NCBI RefSeq assembly: GCF_020711235.1
Contig: NZ_JAJFAV010000019.1
Coordinates: 1 to 64,000 of the forward strand
Source: Hymenobacter sp. 15J16-1T3B
GTDB lineage: Bacteria > Bacteroidota > Bacteroidia > Cytophagales > Hymenobacteraceae
DNA length: 64,000 bases
Direction: 5' to 3'
In this document: in pieces, positions 26,270 through 34,249 of the stretch
How the letters are laid out: each line of letters opens with the position of its first letter
Position numbering within the stretch: the stretch's first letter is position 1
Translations under genes and position numbers: made by a program
The notes under the pieces: generated by a model
The model's input: only the letters and a program-made list of their open reading frames with translations
Database searches by the model: none
What the model was told of the DNA's origin: nothing

Positions 26270-29200
26270 TCAGCACTCAAACTCCACCACTTCCTCCGTC
26301 TCGAAGTAGTACACCAGGCCGCGCACATCGGTGTAGCCCAGACGCTTGAACAGCTGCCCGTACTGGCGCAGCATGGTCTGGTGCCGGTCTTCGGGCGGGG
26401 GCACGCGGAAGTCGATGAGCGTGACGCGGCCGGGCGCCGGGCCCTGCTGCGGCTCGAACACCACGCGGTCGGGCTTGTAGTCCTCGCGCGGGGCGCCGCC
26501 CACCAGAATTTCCCGCTCCGTCTCGGCAATGACGTCGGGGCGGAAGTAGGGGGCCAGCCGGGCATTATCGACCACCTGGCGCAGGCGCTGCAGCAGCTCG
26601 GGCTGCTCGCGGCGGCTGACCAGGCCCTCGGCCGTCAGCTGGCCGGCCACGCGGGTTACGTCTTGGGCAGTGATGACGCGGCGCAAGGCGAAGTGCAGCT
26701 TGCGGTTCCACTCGCGCTGCTGCTGCTGCTCCGAGAAGTCGAACACCGTGCTGGCGTGCCGCCGCAGCCGCAGGCGCTGCTCCCAGGCGGCCGTTTCGAG
26801 GTTGGTGAGGGAGAAGATGTTGTCGGTGCCTGGTGCCTGGTGCTGGGTGCTTAGAGGAGCCGGGGCGCCCTGGCTGAGCACGTAGGTGAGCTGCTCCTCG
26901 TTCCACTGGCCCAAGTCCACCAGGTAGCGGTAGAGCAGCTGGGCCACGTTCTGCGCGGGCGCGGAGGGGTCGTCCTTGGCGGCCTTGGCCGCGTCGGGGC
27001 GGCGGGTAAGGATGTAGAGGCGCTGGCGCGGGCGGGTAAAGGCCACGTAGAGCAAATTCAGCGCCTCCACAAAGGTTTTTTCGCGCTCCTCGGCGTACTG
27101 CCCGGCCAGCGCGGTCTGCGTCAGCTCCTTGCGCTGCTTCACCACGGCCACCGGCGGCATGTCGGCCACGGGCTTCTCGTCCTCGTCGAGGCGGCCCCAG
27201 AGGTAGGCCCCGCCGAAGGCCGCGGTGGGCTCCAGGCTCCAGTCGGCCCAGGGCACGATGACCACGCCGTAGGCCAGGCCCTTGGCCTTGTGCACGGTGG
27301 TGATGGTGACGGCCCCGCCCCGGCCCGCGGGGGCGTTGATGCTCAGGTTGGCCTTGCGCTGGTCCCAGTAGGCGAGGAAGTTGCCAAGGTTGTTGCCAAA
27401 ACGCAGGGAGTATTCCAGCGTCAGGTCGAGGAAGCGGAACAGGTACTCGCTTTCCTCGCGCCGGTGCAAGAGCCCGAACAAGCCCATGAGCGTTTCGCAC
27501 AGCTCGTAGAGGTCCTGGTTGCCGGTCTGCGTTTCCTGCACGTCGAAGCCCAGCCGGCGCAGCTCGTCGAAAAACGGCCGGCTGCGCTCCTCCTTGGCAA
27601 TTTCCCCAATGCGGCGGGCCCGCGTGGGCGTGGGCGGCACCCCGCGCACCACCTTATCCACCAATAGCAAGGCTTCCACCCGCGCCAGCGAGTCGGCGGG
27701 CTGGTGCAGCACCCGCAGAATGGCCACCAGCAGGTTGACCACTTCGGCAAATTCCAGGGACAGCGAATCGGCCGAAATGATGTCGTAACCGCGCTCCTTC
27801 AGAAACTTAGCCACCCGTCGCGACTGGTCGCGGCGGCGGCAGAGCACGGCCACGTCTTCCAGCCGGAAGCCGTCGGCCAGGGCCTGCTCCACCAGCGCCA
27901 GCGTGAGGTAGAGCGTGCTTTCATCGTAGTCTAGCACGTCGGTGTCGTGGTGGCCGGGCAAGGGCAGCTCCGAGTACCGGCCTTCGGCGGGGCGATAGAG
28001 CCGGGCCGGCGCGTCGTGTTGGGTCAGCAGGATTTCCACGTGGCTGGGCGGACCGGCCAGCGCGGTGGCCGGGGCCTGCTGCCCGAAGTGCTCGTCGTAA
28101 ATCGAGCCGACCAGCTCCGAGTGCGGGTGGCCCTGCGCGACGTGGGCGAAGAAGTCGTTGTTGAACTGAATGATCTGCGGGCCCGAGCGGTAGTTGGTTT
28201 GCAAGGACATGGGCTCCAGCGCCCCGGCCAGGCCGATGTAGCGTTGGGCCAGAATGGCGCGCATTTCCAGGTCCTGGGCGCGTTCCACCAGCGGGCGAGG
28301 CGTGCCTTGGTAGAGGCGCAGAATCTGCTCCATCTCCCCGCCGCGCCAGCGGTAAATGGCCTGCTTCGCGTCGCCCACGGCTAGGCTCAGGTTGCCGCCG
28401 GCCACGGCGTTTTCCACCAGCGGCAGCAGGTTGTTCCACTGCAGCTCCGAGGTGTCCTGAAACTCGTCGATGAGCAGGTGCTGGTACCGCTCGCCCAGCC
28501 GCTCGTAGAGAAACGGCACCGGCTCGCGCAGCACAATGCCGGCGAGGCGGCGGTTAAACTCGCCGATGAGCACCACGTTGCGCTCCATGCTCACCTGCTG
28601 CACGGCCTTGCTCAGCTCGCTCAGCAGCGAGACGTGAAACAGCTGCGGCAGCAGCGCGTCGATCAGCAGGTACTGGCTCAGGTACCGGTCGCGCAGCAGC
28701 TCCAGCTCGTTGAAGGCCTCGGTCAGCTCTGGGGCCACGGCTTCCAGGGCCGGCTTCAGCGGGCCTTTCATCGCGTCGCCGCTGCCCCACTTGCCCGATT
28801 CGGCCGCCTTGCGGGCGGTGCTGGTGGGCGTGCCGGCCGGGTCTTCCAGCCAGCGCAGGGGCTTGGTGAAGTGGGAATGCACGCCCCGGCTGCCGCCGGC
28901 CAGCTGATCCGGCTGCAAGCCGTGGCGCTCCAGCAAAGCCACCGCCCGGTCGCCCACGGCCTGGATGTCGCTGCGCATCTGCTCGCGGCGCTCCTTTAGC
29001 GTCTTGTGCAGCTTGCGGAACTGCTTCAGCTCCATCTGCTGCAGCTGGGCCACCGCCTCGTGCACCGATTCGTTGAGCAGAAACTTGCCGAAGCGCATGA
29101 TTTCCTCGGGCAGCATGTTCCAGCTGCGGCCCTCCTCGGCCTTGCTCAGGGCGTAGTCCTGCAGGGTGCGGGTGAGCAGCTCGTGCTCCTGCCCGCGGTT

Positions 29201-29701
29201 CACCTTGTCGAGCAGCAGCGCCACCGCCGCGTGCAGCACCGATTCGTCGTCCAGCTCCACCTCGAAGGCCGCGGGCAAGCCCAGCTCCCGCGTGAAAGCC
29301 TGCACCACCCGCTGCACGAAGGAGTCGATGGTGCTGACGGCAAAGTCGGCGTAGTGGTAGAGCACCAGGCGGAAGGTCTGCTCGGCGCGGCGGCGCAGCT
29401 CCCGCTCCTGCAGCTCGGGCGCCTCGGGCGGCAGCAGCCCGTCTTCGGCCATTTCGGCGGCTAGCTCGCGCAGCAGCGCGTCGGCCTTAGCGTCGGAGCC
29501 CGGGTGCACGAAGCCGCGCAGGGCGCCGATGATGCGCTCCTTCATTTCGGCCGCGGCGGCGTTGGTGAAGGTAATGGCCAGAATGCTCTTGTAGTAGCCC
29601 GGTTCGTCGGCGCCCAACGCCAGGCGCAGGTATTCCTTGGTCAGCTGATAAGTTTTGCCGGAGCCGGCGGAGGCGGAATAGATGCGAAAGGTAGAAGGCA
29701 T
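26270..29701 (-). CDS. AddA-like UvrD-family helicase/exonuclease subunit
   Basis: A 1143-residue superfamily 1A helicase. Motifs in order: Walker A SAGSGKT (residues 11-17), ITFTNAAAAEM (Ia), LIDEFQDTSELQW (II), GDAKQAIYRWRGGE (III), VHKAKGLAY (V) and LYVAFTRPRQRL (VI). The C-terminus keeps a RecB-like nuclease outline, but the DYK site reads LIDFR (Asp1097, Arg1099), so the catalytic Lys is replaced. It should pair with the AddB-like protein at 14747-17839 in double-strand break processing. The ATG at 29701 is followed by a textbook N-terminus. Confidence 0.92.
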   Translation of the reverse strand: MPSTFRIYSASAGSGKTYQLTKEYLRLALGADEPGYYKSILAITFTNAAAAEMKERIIGALRGFVHPGSDAKADALLRELAAEMAEDGLLPPEAPELQERELRRRAEQTFRLVLYHYADFAVSTIDSFVQRVVQAFTRELGLPAAFEVELDDESVLHAAVALLLDKVNRGQEHELLTRTLQDYALSKAEEGRSWNMLPEEIMRFGKFLLNESVHEAVAQLQQMELKQFRKLHKTLKERREQMRSDIQAVGDRAVALLERHGLQPDQLAGGSRGVHSHFTKPLRWLEDPAGTPTSTARKAAESGKWGSGDAMKGPLKPALEAVAPELTEAFNELELLRDRYLSQYLLIDALLPQLFHVSLLSELSKAVQQVSMERNVVLIGEFNRRLAGIVLREPVPFLYERLGERYQHLLIDEFQDTSELQWNNLLPLVENAVAGGNLSLAVGDAKQAIYRWRGGEMEQILRLYQGTPRPLVERAQDLEMRAILAQRYIGLAGALEPMSLQTNYRSGPQIIQFNNDFFAHVAQGHPHSELVGSIYDEHFGQQAPATALAGPPSHVEILLTQHDAPARLYRPAEGRYSELPLPGHHDTDVLDYDESTLYLTLALVEQALADGFRLEDVAVLCRRRDQSRRVAKFLKERGYDIISADSLSLEFAEVVNLLVAILRVLHQPADSLARVEALLLVDKVVRGVPPTPTRARRIGEIAKEERSRPFFDELRRLGFDVQETQTGNQDLYELCETLMGLFGLLHRREESEYLFRFLDLTLEYSLRFGNNLGNFLAYWDQRKANLSINAPAGRGGAVTITTVHKAKGLAYGVVIVPWADWSLEPTAAFGGAYLWGRLDEDEKPVADMPPVAVVKQRKELTQTALAGQYAEEREKTFVEALNLLYVAFTRPRQRLYILTRRPDAAKAAKDDPSAPAQNVAQLLYRYLVDLGQWNEEQLTYVLSQGAPAPLSTQHQAPGTDNIFSLTNLETAAWEQRLRLRRHASTVFDFSEQQQQREWNRKLHFALRRVITAQDVTRVAGQLTAEGLVSRREQPELLQRLRQVVDNARLAPYFRPDVIAETEREILVGGAPREDYKPDRVVFEPQQGPAPGRVTLIDFRVPPPEDRHQTMLRQYGQLFKRLGYTDVRGLVYYFETEEVVEFEC

Positions 29702-29818
29702 GCGGGGCGGGGTAAGCGGGAATCGACTTGGTAAAGGTCGGAGTAATGGGCCTATCTTCGGTATCGGATTATCCCTGGACCTTGGGCGTCCCAGGGGCTG
29801 ACCTCTATTCTGATTCCG

Positions 29819-30217
29819 GTGGTGACAAGTTTGCTTAAATCGTGGTGGCTGTTCGGCTTGGTTGCCGCTTTGGTGCTGCTGATGGCCTTTGCGCTGGGCT
29901 CTCCCTTCGCCAAAGGGGGCATGGCGGAGGCCGATAAAAACCTGGCGCTGGCGGGCCTGCTGGCCGGCGCGATGCTGCTCGGTGCGGCGTCGGGACTGCG
30001 CGGTTGGGCCAACCGATTGCTGCTGCCCGTACTGGCAGTGCCGGTCCTGTTACTTACGTCCCTGGCATTGATCAGCAAAGGCCTTGACTACACTTTTGCC
30101 GACCCTGAGCGGGAGCCGTTTAACCACGAATTGTGCTGCGGGTTGCTGTACGTCAGCACCTTGGTATGGTATCAGGTGTTGCTGACGCTGTGTCAGCGCT
30201 TCCGCCGCCGAAGCTGA
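29819..30217 (+). CDS. Hypothetical membrane protein
   Basis: About 132 residues, beginning at a GTG (29819 or 29822). Three to four helices are evident: WWLFGLVAALVLLMAFAL, LALAGLLAGAMLLGAAS, LLLPVLAVPVLLLTSLALI, and the Cys-containing CCGLLYVSTLVWYQVLL. Basic residues end the chain, which puts the C-terminus inside by the positive-inside rule. No family recognised and no ATG start, so the exact N-terminus is uncertain. Confidence 0.5.
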   Translation: MVTSLLKSWWLFGLVAALVLLMAFALGSPFAKGGMAEADKNLALAGLLAGAMLLGAASGLRGWANRLLLPVLAVPVLLLTSLALISKGLDYTFADPEREPFNHELCCGLLYVSTLVWYQVLLTLCQRFRRRS

Positions 30218-30277
30218 ACTGCCGAAAGCGCCGTTACTTTGCGGCCCCGTATTCTTACACCTTCATTGCCCTGCCCG

Positions 30278-31102
30278 ATGTTTCAGGCCATCATCAACTC
30301 CATCAAGCGCAAAATCGCCCGCCGCGTCACCAAGAAATACCCCACCCGCGTCGACTCGTTCACGGTGGGCAAGTACGGCACGGTGAAGTTTGCCAACTGG
30401 GAAAACCCGCTGGTGACGCCCAAGAGCATTGCGGCCGAAAACGTGGAGTTCTACCAGCAGTTCCTGCACGAAGGCGACGTGGCCATTGACATCGGCGCCA
30501 ACATCGGCAACATGACCATTCCGCTGGCCCTGGTGACCGGCAAAACCGGCCTCACCCTGGGCTTCGACCCGAACCCCTACGTGTTCGAGGTGCTGGAAGA
30601 GAATACCAAGCTCAACCCGGACAAGACCAACATCGACGCCTACAACTTCGCCATCAGCGAGCAGGACGGCGAGTTTTACTACAACTCCTCGGAGGCCTCC
30701 TTCAACAACGGCGGCATCAGCACCGAGCCCAGCAACCGCCACGGCAAATACTCGCTCAACGTCAAGATCAAGGGCGTGAACCTGCAGCAGTTTCTGGAGC
30801 AGAACTACGCCGAGCGCCTGCCGCGCCTCAAGCTGGTCAAAATCGATACCGAAGGCTACGACAAGGAAATCATCAAGTCGATTTCGGGCCTGCTGCGCCA
30901 GTACAAGCCTGCCGTCATCACCGAGTGCTTCGGCAAAAACGACAGCGCCGCCCGCTTCGAGCAGTTCGAGCTGCTGCGCAACCTGGGCTACTCGCTCTAC
31001 TACTTCGCCGACTTCGCCAGCGACGCCGAAGTGGTGCCCATCCGCCAGAAAGAGGACATGCTGAAGTGGAAGCACTTCGACCTCTACGCCGTGGCCGAAT
31101 AA
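30278..31102 (+). CDS. FkbM family methyltransferase
   Basis: A 274-residue SAM-dependent methyltransferase. The SAM-binding motif is AIDIGANIGNMTIPLAL (about residues 70-86), the acidic residue after the next strand is in LGFDPNP, and the FkbM signature LVKIDTEGYDKEIIKSI follows near 190. Family members O-methylate sugars or polyketides; the substrate here is not indicated. The ATG at 30278 removes 13 improbable residues. An intrinsic terminator follows at once. Confidence 0.92.
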   Translation: MFQAIINSIKRKIARRVTKKYPTRVDSFTVGKYGTVKFANWENPLVTPKSIAAENVEFYQQFLHEGDVAIDIGANIGNMTIPLALVTGKTGLTLGFDPNPYVFEVLEENTKLNPDKTNIDAYNFAISEQDGEFYYNSSEASFNNGGISTEPSNRHGKYSLNVKIKGVNLQQFLEQNYAERLPRLKLVKIDTEGYDKEIIKSISGLLRQYKPAVITECFGKNDSAARFEQFELLRNLGYSLYYFADFASDAEVVPIRQKEDMLKWKHFDLYAVAE

Positions 31103-31118
31103 GCTTGGTGCTGAGACT

Positions 31119-31154
31119 AAAAAGCCGCGTTGGAGCCTCCAGCACGGCTTTTTT
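31119..31154 (+). terminator. Intrinsic terminator of the FkbM gene
   Basis: Arms AAAAAGCCG (31119-31127) and CGGCTTTTTT (31145-31154) with an inner TGGAG/TCCA stem, ending in a T-run. It starts 16 bases after the stop codon. Confidence 0.85.
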
Positions 31155-31193
31155 ATTTAGAAGAGGTTTGAAAAACGCGAAGGGAAATCGTTC

Positions 31194-31366
31194 GTCATCC
31201 TAAGCGAAGGACCTTCCCCGGTTCTAGCACCAACTAGTAAGCGCAGCCACCAACGCCCGCCACGTTGGTGGCTGCGCTTTTATCGTGCCCACGGCTTAAT
31301 GCATGCTCGTTGAATGTAGCGGTGGTGCAGGTAGGAGGAAGGTCCTTCGCTTAGGCTCAGGATGAC
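31194..31366. repeat. REP/MITE-like inverted-repeat element 1
   Basis: Outer arms lie at 31194-31217 and 31337-31366. They match after a 6-base gap (the right arm carries GGCTCA where the left arm is shorter). Inside is a perfect 17-base stem (31239-31255 and 31263-31279) with loop CCCGCCA. The arm sequence, of the GTCATCCTnAGCGAAGGACC type, is a known recurrent intergenic repeat of many Bacteroidetes genomes. It sits between two convergent genes and has no coding sequence. Confidence 0.75.
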
Positions 31367-31383
31367 GTTCTAACATCAGCTAC

Positions 31384-31815
31384 TCACGCGCCCACTGGGC
31401 CCCACAGCCGCTCCACCACGCTGGCCTCCACGCGCTTGGGGCGCTGCGTCTGCGGATCGAGCAGCACCCACTTGGTTTCGGCTTCGCAGAGCAGGGCGCC
31501 GTCCGCAAGCCGTTCGATGCGGGTGAAGCGCTGCGAGGTAGCGCCCTTGAACTCACCAATCCACGTAGTCAGCCGCAGCTCGTCGCCGAGCAAGGCCGAT
31601 TTGCGGTAGCGCACGTGGTGCTCCTGCACCACCCACACGTACTGCTCCCGCTCCCCCTCGGGGTAGGCCGTGAGCCAGTGCGCACCGGCAATGTCCTGAA
31701 TCCACTGCACGTACTGCACGTTGTTGACGTGGTTCAACTCATCGATGTGGCTGGCCACCACCGTGACGGGGCGCGAAAAGCGGAAGGCGGGAATATCAGG
31801 CGTGGGCATGGTCAT
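31384..31815 (-). CDS. Acyl-CoA thioesterase, 4-hydroxybenzoyl-CoA type (hotdog fold)
   Basis: A 143-residue hotdog thioesterase. The family motif around the active Asp is visible: HIDELNHVNNVQYVQWIQDIAG. Asn in place of the Asp at HVNN is common in the YbgC/FadM-like group. The helix is followed by HHVRYRKSALLGDELRL. Substrate is an acyl-CoA of unknown chain. The ATG at 31815 is used; another in-frame ATG at 31809 cannot be excluded. Confidence 0.85.
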   Translation of the reverse strand: MTMPTPDIPAFRFSRPVTVVASHIDELNHVNNVQYVQWIQDIAGAHWLTAYPEGEREQYVWVVQEHHVRYRKSALLGDELRLTTWIGEFKGATSQRFTRIERLADGALLCEAETKWVLLDPQTQRPKRVEASVVERLWGPVGA

Positions 31816-31903
31816 AGCTGAGGGCAAAGGAAGAAAGAGCTACGCAAAAACCTTCGCTGCGGCTCAGCAGTACACCTTAGCGCCAACCATTGCACCCACA
31901 ACC

Positions 31904-32620
31904 ATGCCCTACGAACAGAACTTCGAGTTTCATCCCAGCAACGAGCGGTACCGCCACGACGAGCAGCGCCAACGCCAGCCCCGCGGCCGCCACGACGAGG
32001 ACCGCCGCCGTGACCACGACCAGCGCCGTTCGGATGACCGCCAAGGCAGCCGCTACGACCACGACGCCTCGCAGCGCGGCGACCGGCACGACGACTACGA
32101 CCGCTCCCAGCCGCGCGGCGACTACGGCCGCGACCAGGGTTCCTTCAGCTACGGCCGCCGCCAGGAATACAACGACCAGTACGATACCGACAACTCCTTC
32201 AGCACCTCGCGCGAGCGGCAGAACCCCAGCGCCTTTCAGAGCGGCCTCGGCCCCGGCCATTACGAGGGCGACTACCGCGGCGGCCGCGGCTACTACTCCG
32301 ACGAAGACGCGCGCTGGCGCCGCGGCCACGACGTCGACCGCCCCGACAACCGCGGCCGCCGGCCGCAGGACCCCTACGACGAACGCGGCCGCGCCTACGA
32401 CCGGCCCTCGGGCTACGGCCAGCCCGGCGAGCAAGTCCGCCAAATCGGCGACCAGTACGGCCACGACGGTTACGACGGCAGCAGCCAGGGCGGCCGCTAC
32501 CGCGAGGACAACCGCTACCGCAACGACGACTACCCCGGCCGCGACCGGGCCCGCGACGACCGCGACGGCCGCTACCACTACGATGACGACCAGGACGACC
32601 GCCGCAGCCGGCGGCGCTAG
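31904..32620 (+). CDS. Arg/Asp/Tyr-rich disordered protein
   Basis: A 238-residue protein with almost no hydrophobic residues. Asp, Arg, Gly, Tyr, Gln and Ser make up most of it, in repeated units such as YDRPSGYG, RGGRGYYSD and DDRRSRRR. There is no signal peptide or membrane segment. It looks intrinsically disordered, of a kind that can bind nucleic acid or form condensates (inference from composition). The start at 31904 (MPYEQNFEFHPSNERYRHDE) is the most convincing ATG. A strong terminator follows. Confidence 0.75.
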   Translation: MPYEQNFEFHPSNERYRHDEQRQRQPRGRHDEDRRRDHDQRRSDDRQGSRYDHDASQRGDRHDDYDRSQPRGDYGRDQGSFSYGRRQEYNDQYDTDNSFSTSRERQNPSAFQSGLGPGHYEGDYRGGRGYYSDEDARWRRGHDVDRPDNRGRRPQDPYDERGRAYDRPSGYGQPGEQVRQIGDQYGHDGYDGSSQGGRYREDNRYRNDDYPGRDRARDDRDGRYHYDDDQDDRRSRRR

Positions 32621-32640
32621 ATCGTATTTGCTAATGCCGA

Positions 32641-32673
32641 AAGGCGCCGGAACGTGTTTCCGGCGCCTTTTTT
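32641..32673 (+). terminator. Intrinsic terminator, both directions
   Basis: Stem GGCGCCGGAA/TTCCGGCGCC (32643-32652 and 32658-32667) with a five-base loop and six T after it. It lies between the disordered-protein gene and the convergent alkylation-repair gene. Confidence 0.85.
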
Positions 32674-32693
32674 GTGGGGTTTGGGCAACACCT

Positions 32694-33392
32694 TTACGCC
32701 TTCACCGCCTTGCGGGCCCACATCTTGGCCAAATAGGGCCGGATGGCGGGTGTCTGGCAGGCCGTGGCGCCGTGGTCGATGACGACGGGGCCGATGCGGT
32801 CGGCGGCTTCCTCCACGCGCTGGCGCAGGGCTTCGCTGCGGCCGCCGATGGCAATGAGGGCGCCGTTCATGCCTTCCTTGGCCCGGTTCGGCGCCCGCTG
32901 AAGCTCCTGCTCGATGCGCGCCACGTAGGGCAGGAAGGCGGCATCGGAAGCAGCGTTGTCTTGCAGGGCCAGCCGGCTGAGCAGCGCGTAGCCCAGGCGC
33001 TGCGGGTACTCGCCGGCCGTTGCGGTCCAGGCCGCTGCCGTGGCCCAGGCAAAGTCGGTGCCCGCCACGAGGCCGGCCAGCGCATCGGCTAGGCCGTGGT
33101 TGCGCACGTCGGCGGCCCAGGCGTCGGCGTCGGCCGGGGTGAACTGCTGCGCATCGGCAAGCATGGTGGCCAGGGTGCGGGCCTCGTAGTTGCCGGATTG
33201 CCAGAGCTGCCGGGCCAGCTGGTGCGCCACTGCTTTGTCTTTGCCGCGCCCGACCAGCTGCTTTTTCAGCGCGCCGAGCTGGGCAAAGCTCACCCCGAAG
33301 GTGTTATCACCGAAGCCGTGGCGCAGGTAAAAGGTGCGGGTGGCTTCGCTGCCGAGGGCGCGCAGCTGCGCGTACAGGTCATCGAACGTCAT
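32694..33392 (-). CDS. DNA alkylation repair protein (AlkD-like HEAT repeats)
   Basis: A 232-residue all-helical protein of the DNA alkylation repair family (AlkC/AlkD group), which removes alkylated bases without flipping them. Helical repeats are seen throughout: LYAQLRALGSEATRTFYLRHG, LGALKKQLVGRGKD, AHQLARQLWQSGNYEARTLATML, and DHGATACQTPAIRPYL near the end. The conserved Trp/Asp sites fit the family. The ATG at 33392 is the correct one; upstream in-frame codons are non-coding in look. Confidence 0.8.
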   Translation of the reverse strand: MTFDDLYAQLRALGSEATRTFYLRHGFGDNTFGVSFAQLGALKKQLVGRGKDKAVAHQLARQLWQSGNYEARTLATMLADAQQFTPADADAWAADVRNHGLADALAGLVAGTDFAWATAAAWTATAGEYPQRLGYALLSRLALQDNAASDAAFLPYVARIEQELQRAPNRAKEGMNGALIAIGGRSEALRQRVEEAADRIGPVVIDHGATACQTPAIRPYLAKMWARKAVKA

Positions 33393-33489
33393 GGTGGGGG
33401 AAGAGTGACAAAATACCAAGGAGGCAATATAGGGCGTCCCAATAAAATTAGCAAACGGCGTTAGCAGGGCGCAAAGGCCCTTTTTGGTA

Positions 33490-33520
33490 TTTGCGTGGCA
33501 AACAAATACCTCTATATTTA
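33490..33520 (+). promoter_or_regulatory. Promoter of the cold-shock gene
   Basis: TTTG (33490-33493), 19 bases, then TATATTTA (33513-33520), one base from TAnnTTTG. This gives a leader of about 100 bases, unusually long for a 63-codon gene. Confidence 0.6.
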
Positions 33521-33552
33521 CCAGCGTTTAAGATGAAATGCTTCCGGCACGT

Positions 33553-33577
33553 GGCGCCGACTTACCGTGTCGGCGCC
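33553..33577 (+). promoter_or_regulatory. Stable hairpin in the cold-shock gene leader
   Basis: A perfect 9-base stem (GGCGCCGAC/GTCGGCGCC) with a 7-base loop lies in the leader, 52 bases before the ATG. It is not followed by a T-run. Cold-shock leaders often fold and refold with temperature, so it may be a regulatory structure (inference). Confidence 0.5.
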
Positions 33578-33628
33578 GGGTTTTGGCAAGGTTTGGCTTA
33601 AATACATTCTCCTCATCACCTCCTTACC

Positions 33629-33820
33629 ATGCAGACTGGAACGGTAAAATTCTTCAACGAAACCAAAGGCTTCGGTTTCATCAAAAACGACGCAACCGGC
33701 GAAGACATCTTCGTGCACGTAACCGGTCTCGTCGACGAAATTCGCGAGAAAGACAAAGTACAATTCGAGGTAGAGCAAGGTCGCAAAGGCCTGAATGCCG
33801 TGCAAGTACGCCGCGCCTAG
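33629..33820 (+). CDS. Cold-shock domain protein (CspA family)
   Basis: A 63-residue single-domain protein, the usual length of bacterial CSPs. RNP1 is KGFGFI and RNP2 is DIFVHV, the two RNA-binding strands; the TGTVKFFNETKGFGFI start is textbook. It binds single-stranded RNA and DNA and helps translation at low temperature and in stationary phase. It lies 430 bases upstream of a DEAD-box helicase of the same cold-response set. Confidence 0.97.
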   Translation: MQTGTVKFFNETKGFGFIKNDATGEDIFVHVTGLVDEIREKDKVQFEVEQGRKGLNAVQVRRA

Positions 33821-33844
33821 TTCGCGCTGCCTGCAACGGAAATA

Positions 33845-33898
33845 CCGTCAACCGAAAGCGGCCCGCCTCAGCTGAGGCGGGCCGCTTTCGGTTGACGG
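33845..33898 (+). terminator. 54-base perfect palindrome after the cold-shock gene
   Basis: Every base from 33845 to 33898 pairs with its mirror image across the centre (33871/33872, core CAGCTG), so there is no loop at all in the DNA. It starts 25 bases after the cold-shock stop codon and lacks a T-run. In RNA it folds into a very long stem with only the centre bases unpaired. Likely a terminator or 3' stabiliser. Confidence 0.8.
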
Positions 33899-34066
33899 CT
33901 GCGCCAGAATGAACTATTGTAGGCTGCAATGCGTCCGGCAGGAGCAACGATGCGGCCCGTAGAGCCGCGGCGGTTGGGCGTCTGATCCGCGAGGAAACGA
34001 GGCCCGGCACCGGAGGCCGGCGCGGACAGGTTACAATGTTACCTCGCTTTTCGGCTATATTTTCCG

Positions 34067-34074
34067 TATCTTTG
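34067..34074 (+). promoter_or_regulatory. -7 box of the DEAD-box helicase gene
   Basis: TATCTTTG, a full match to TAnnTTTG, with a T-rich tract about 15-18 bases upstream. The start would be near 34081, giving a leader of about 170 bases rich in T and G. The stretch from 33899 to 34066 holds no gene; an ATGTTACC site lies at 34036. Confidence 0.65.
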
Positions 34075-34249
34075 CACCCGCAATTGCAAATCGGTCCGCG
34101 TCCCGGCCGTGGCGGCTACTGTTGTTTTGCCGCTTGCCTCAAGTAAAAAAGAGTTCGTCTGCTGTCGTCGTCCGTTGTCCTGTCGTGTTGCGTAGGGAAA
34201 GGAACGCGCTGGTTTCCGATTGCCGTTTCAATCACTCCCTACAAGACAC

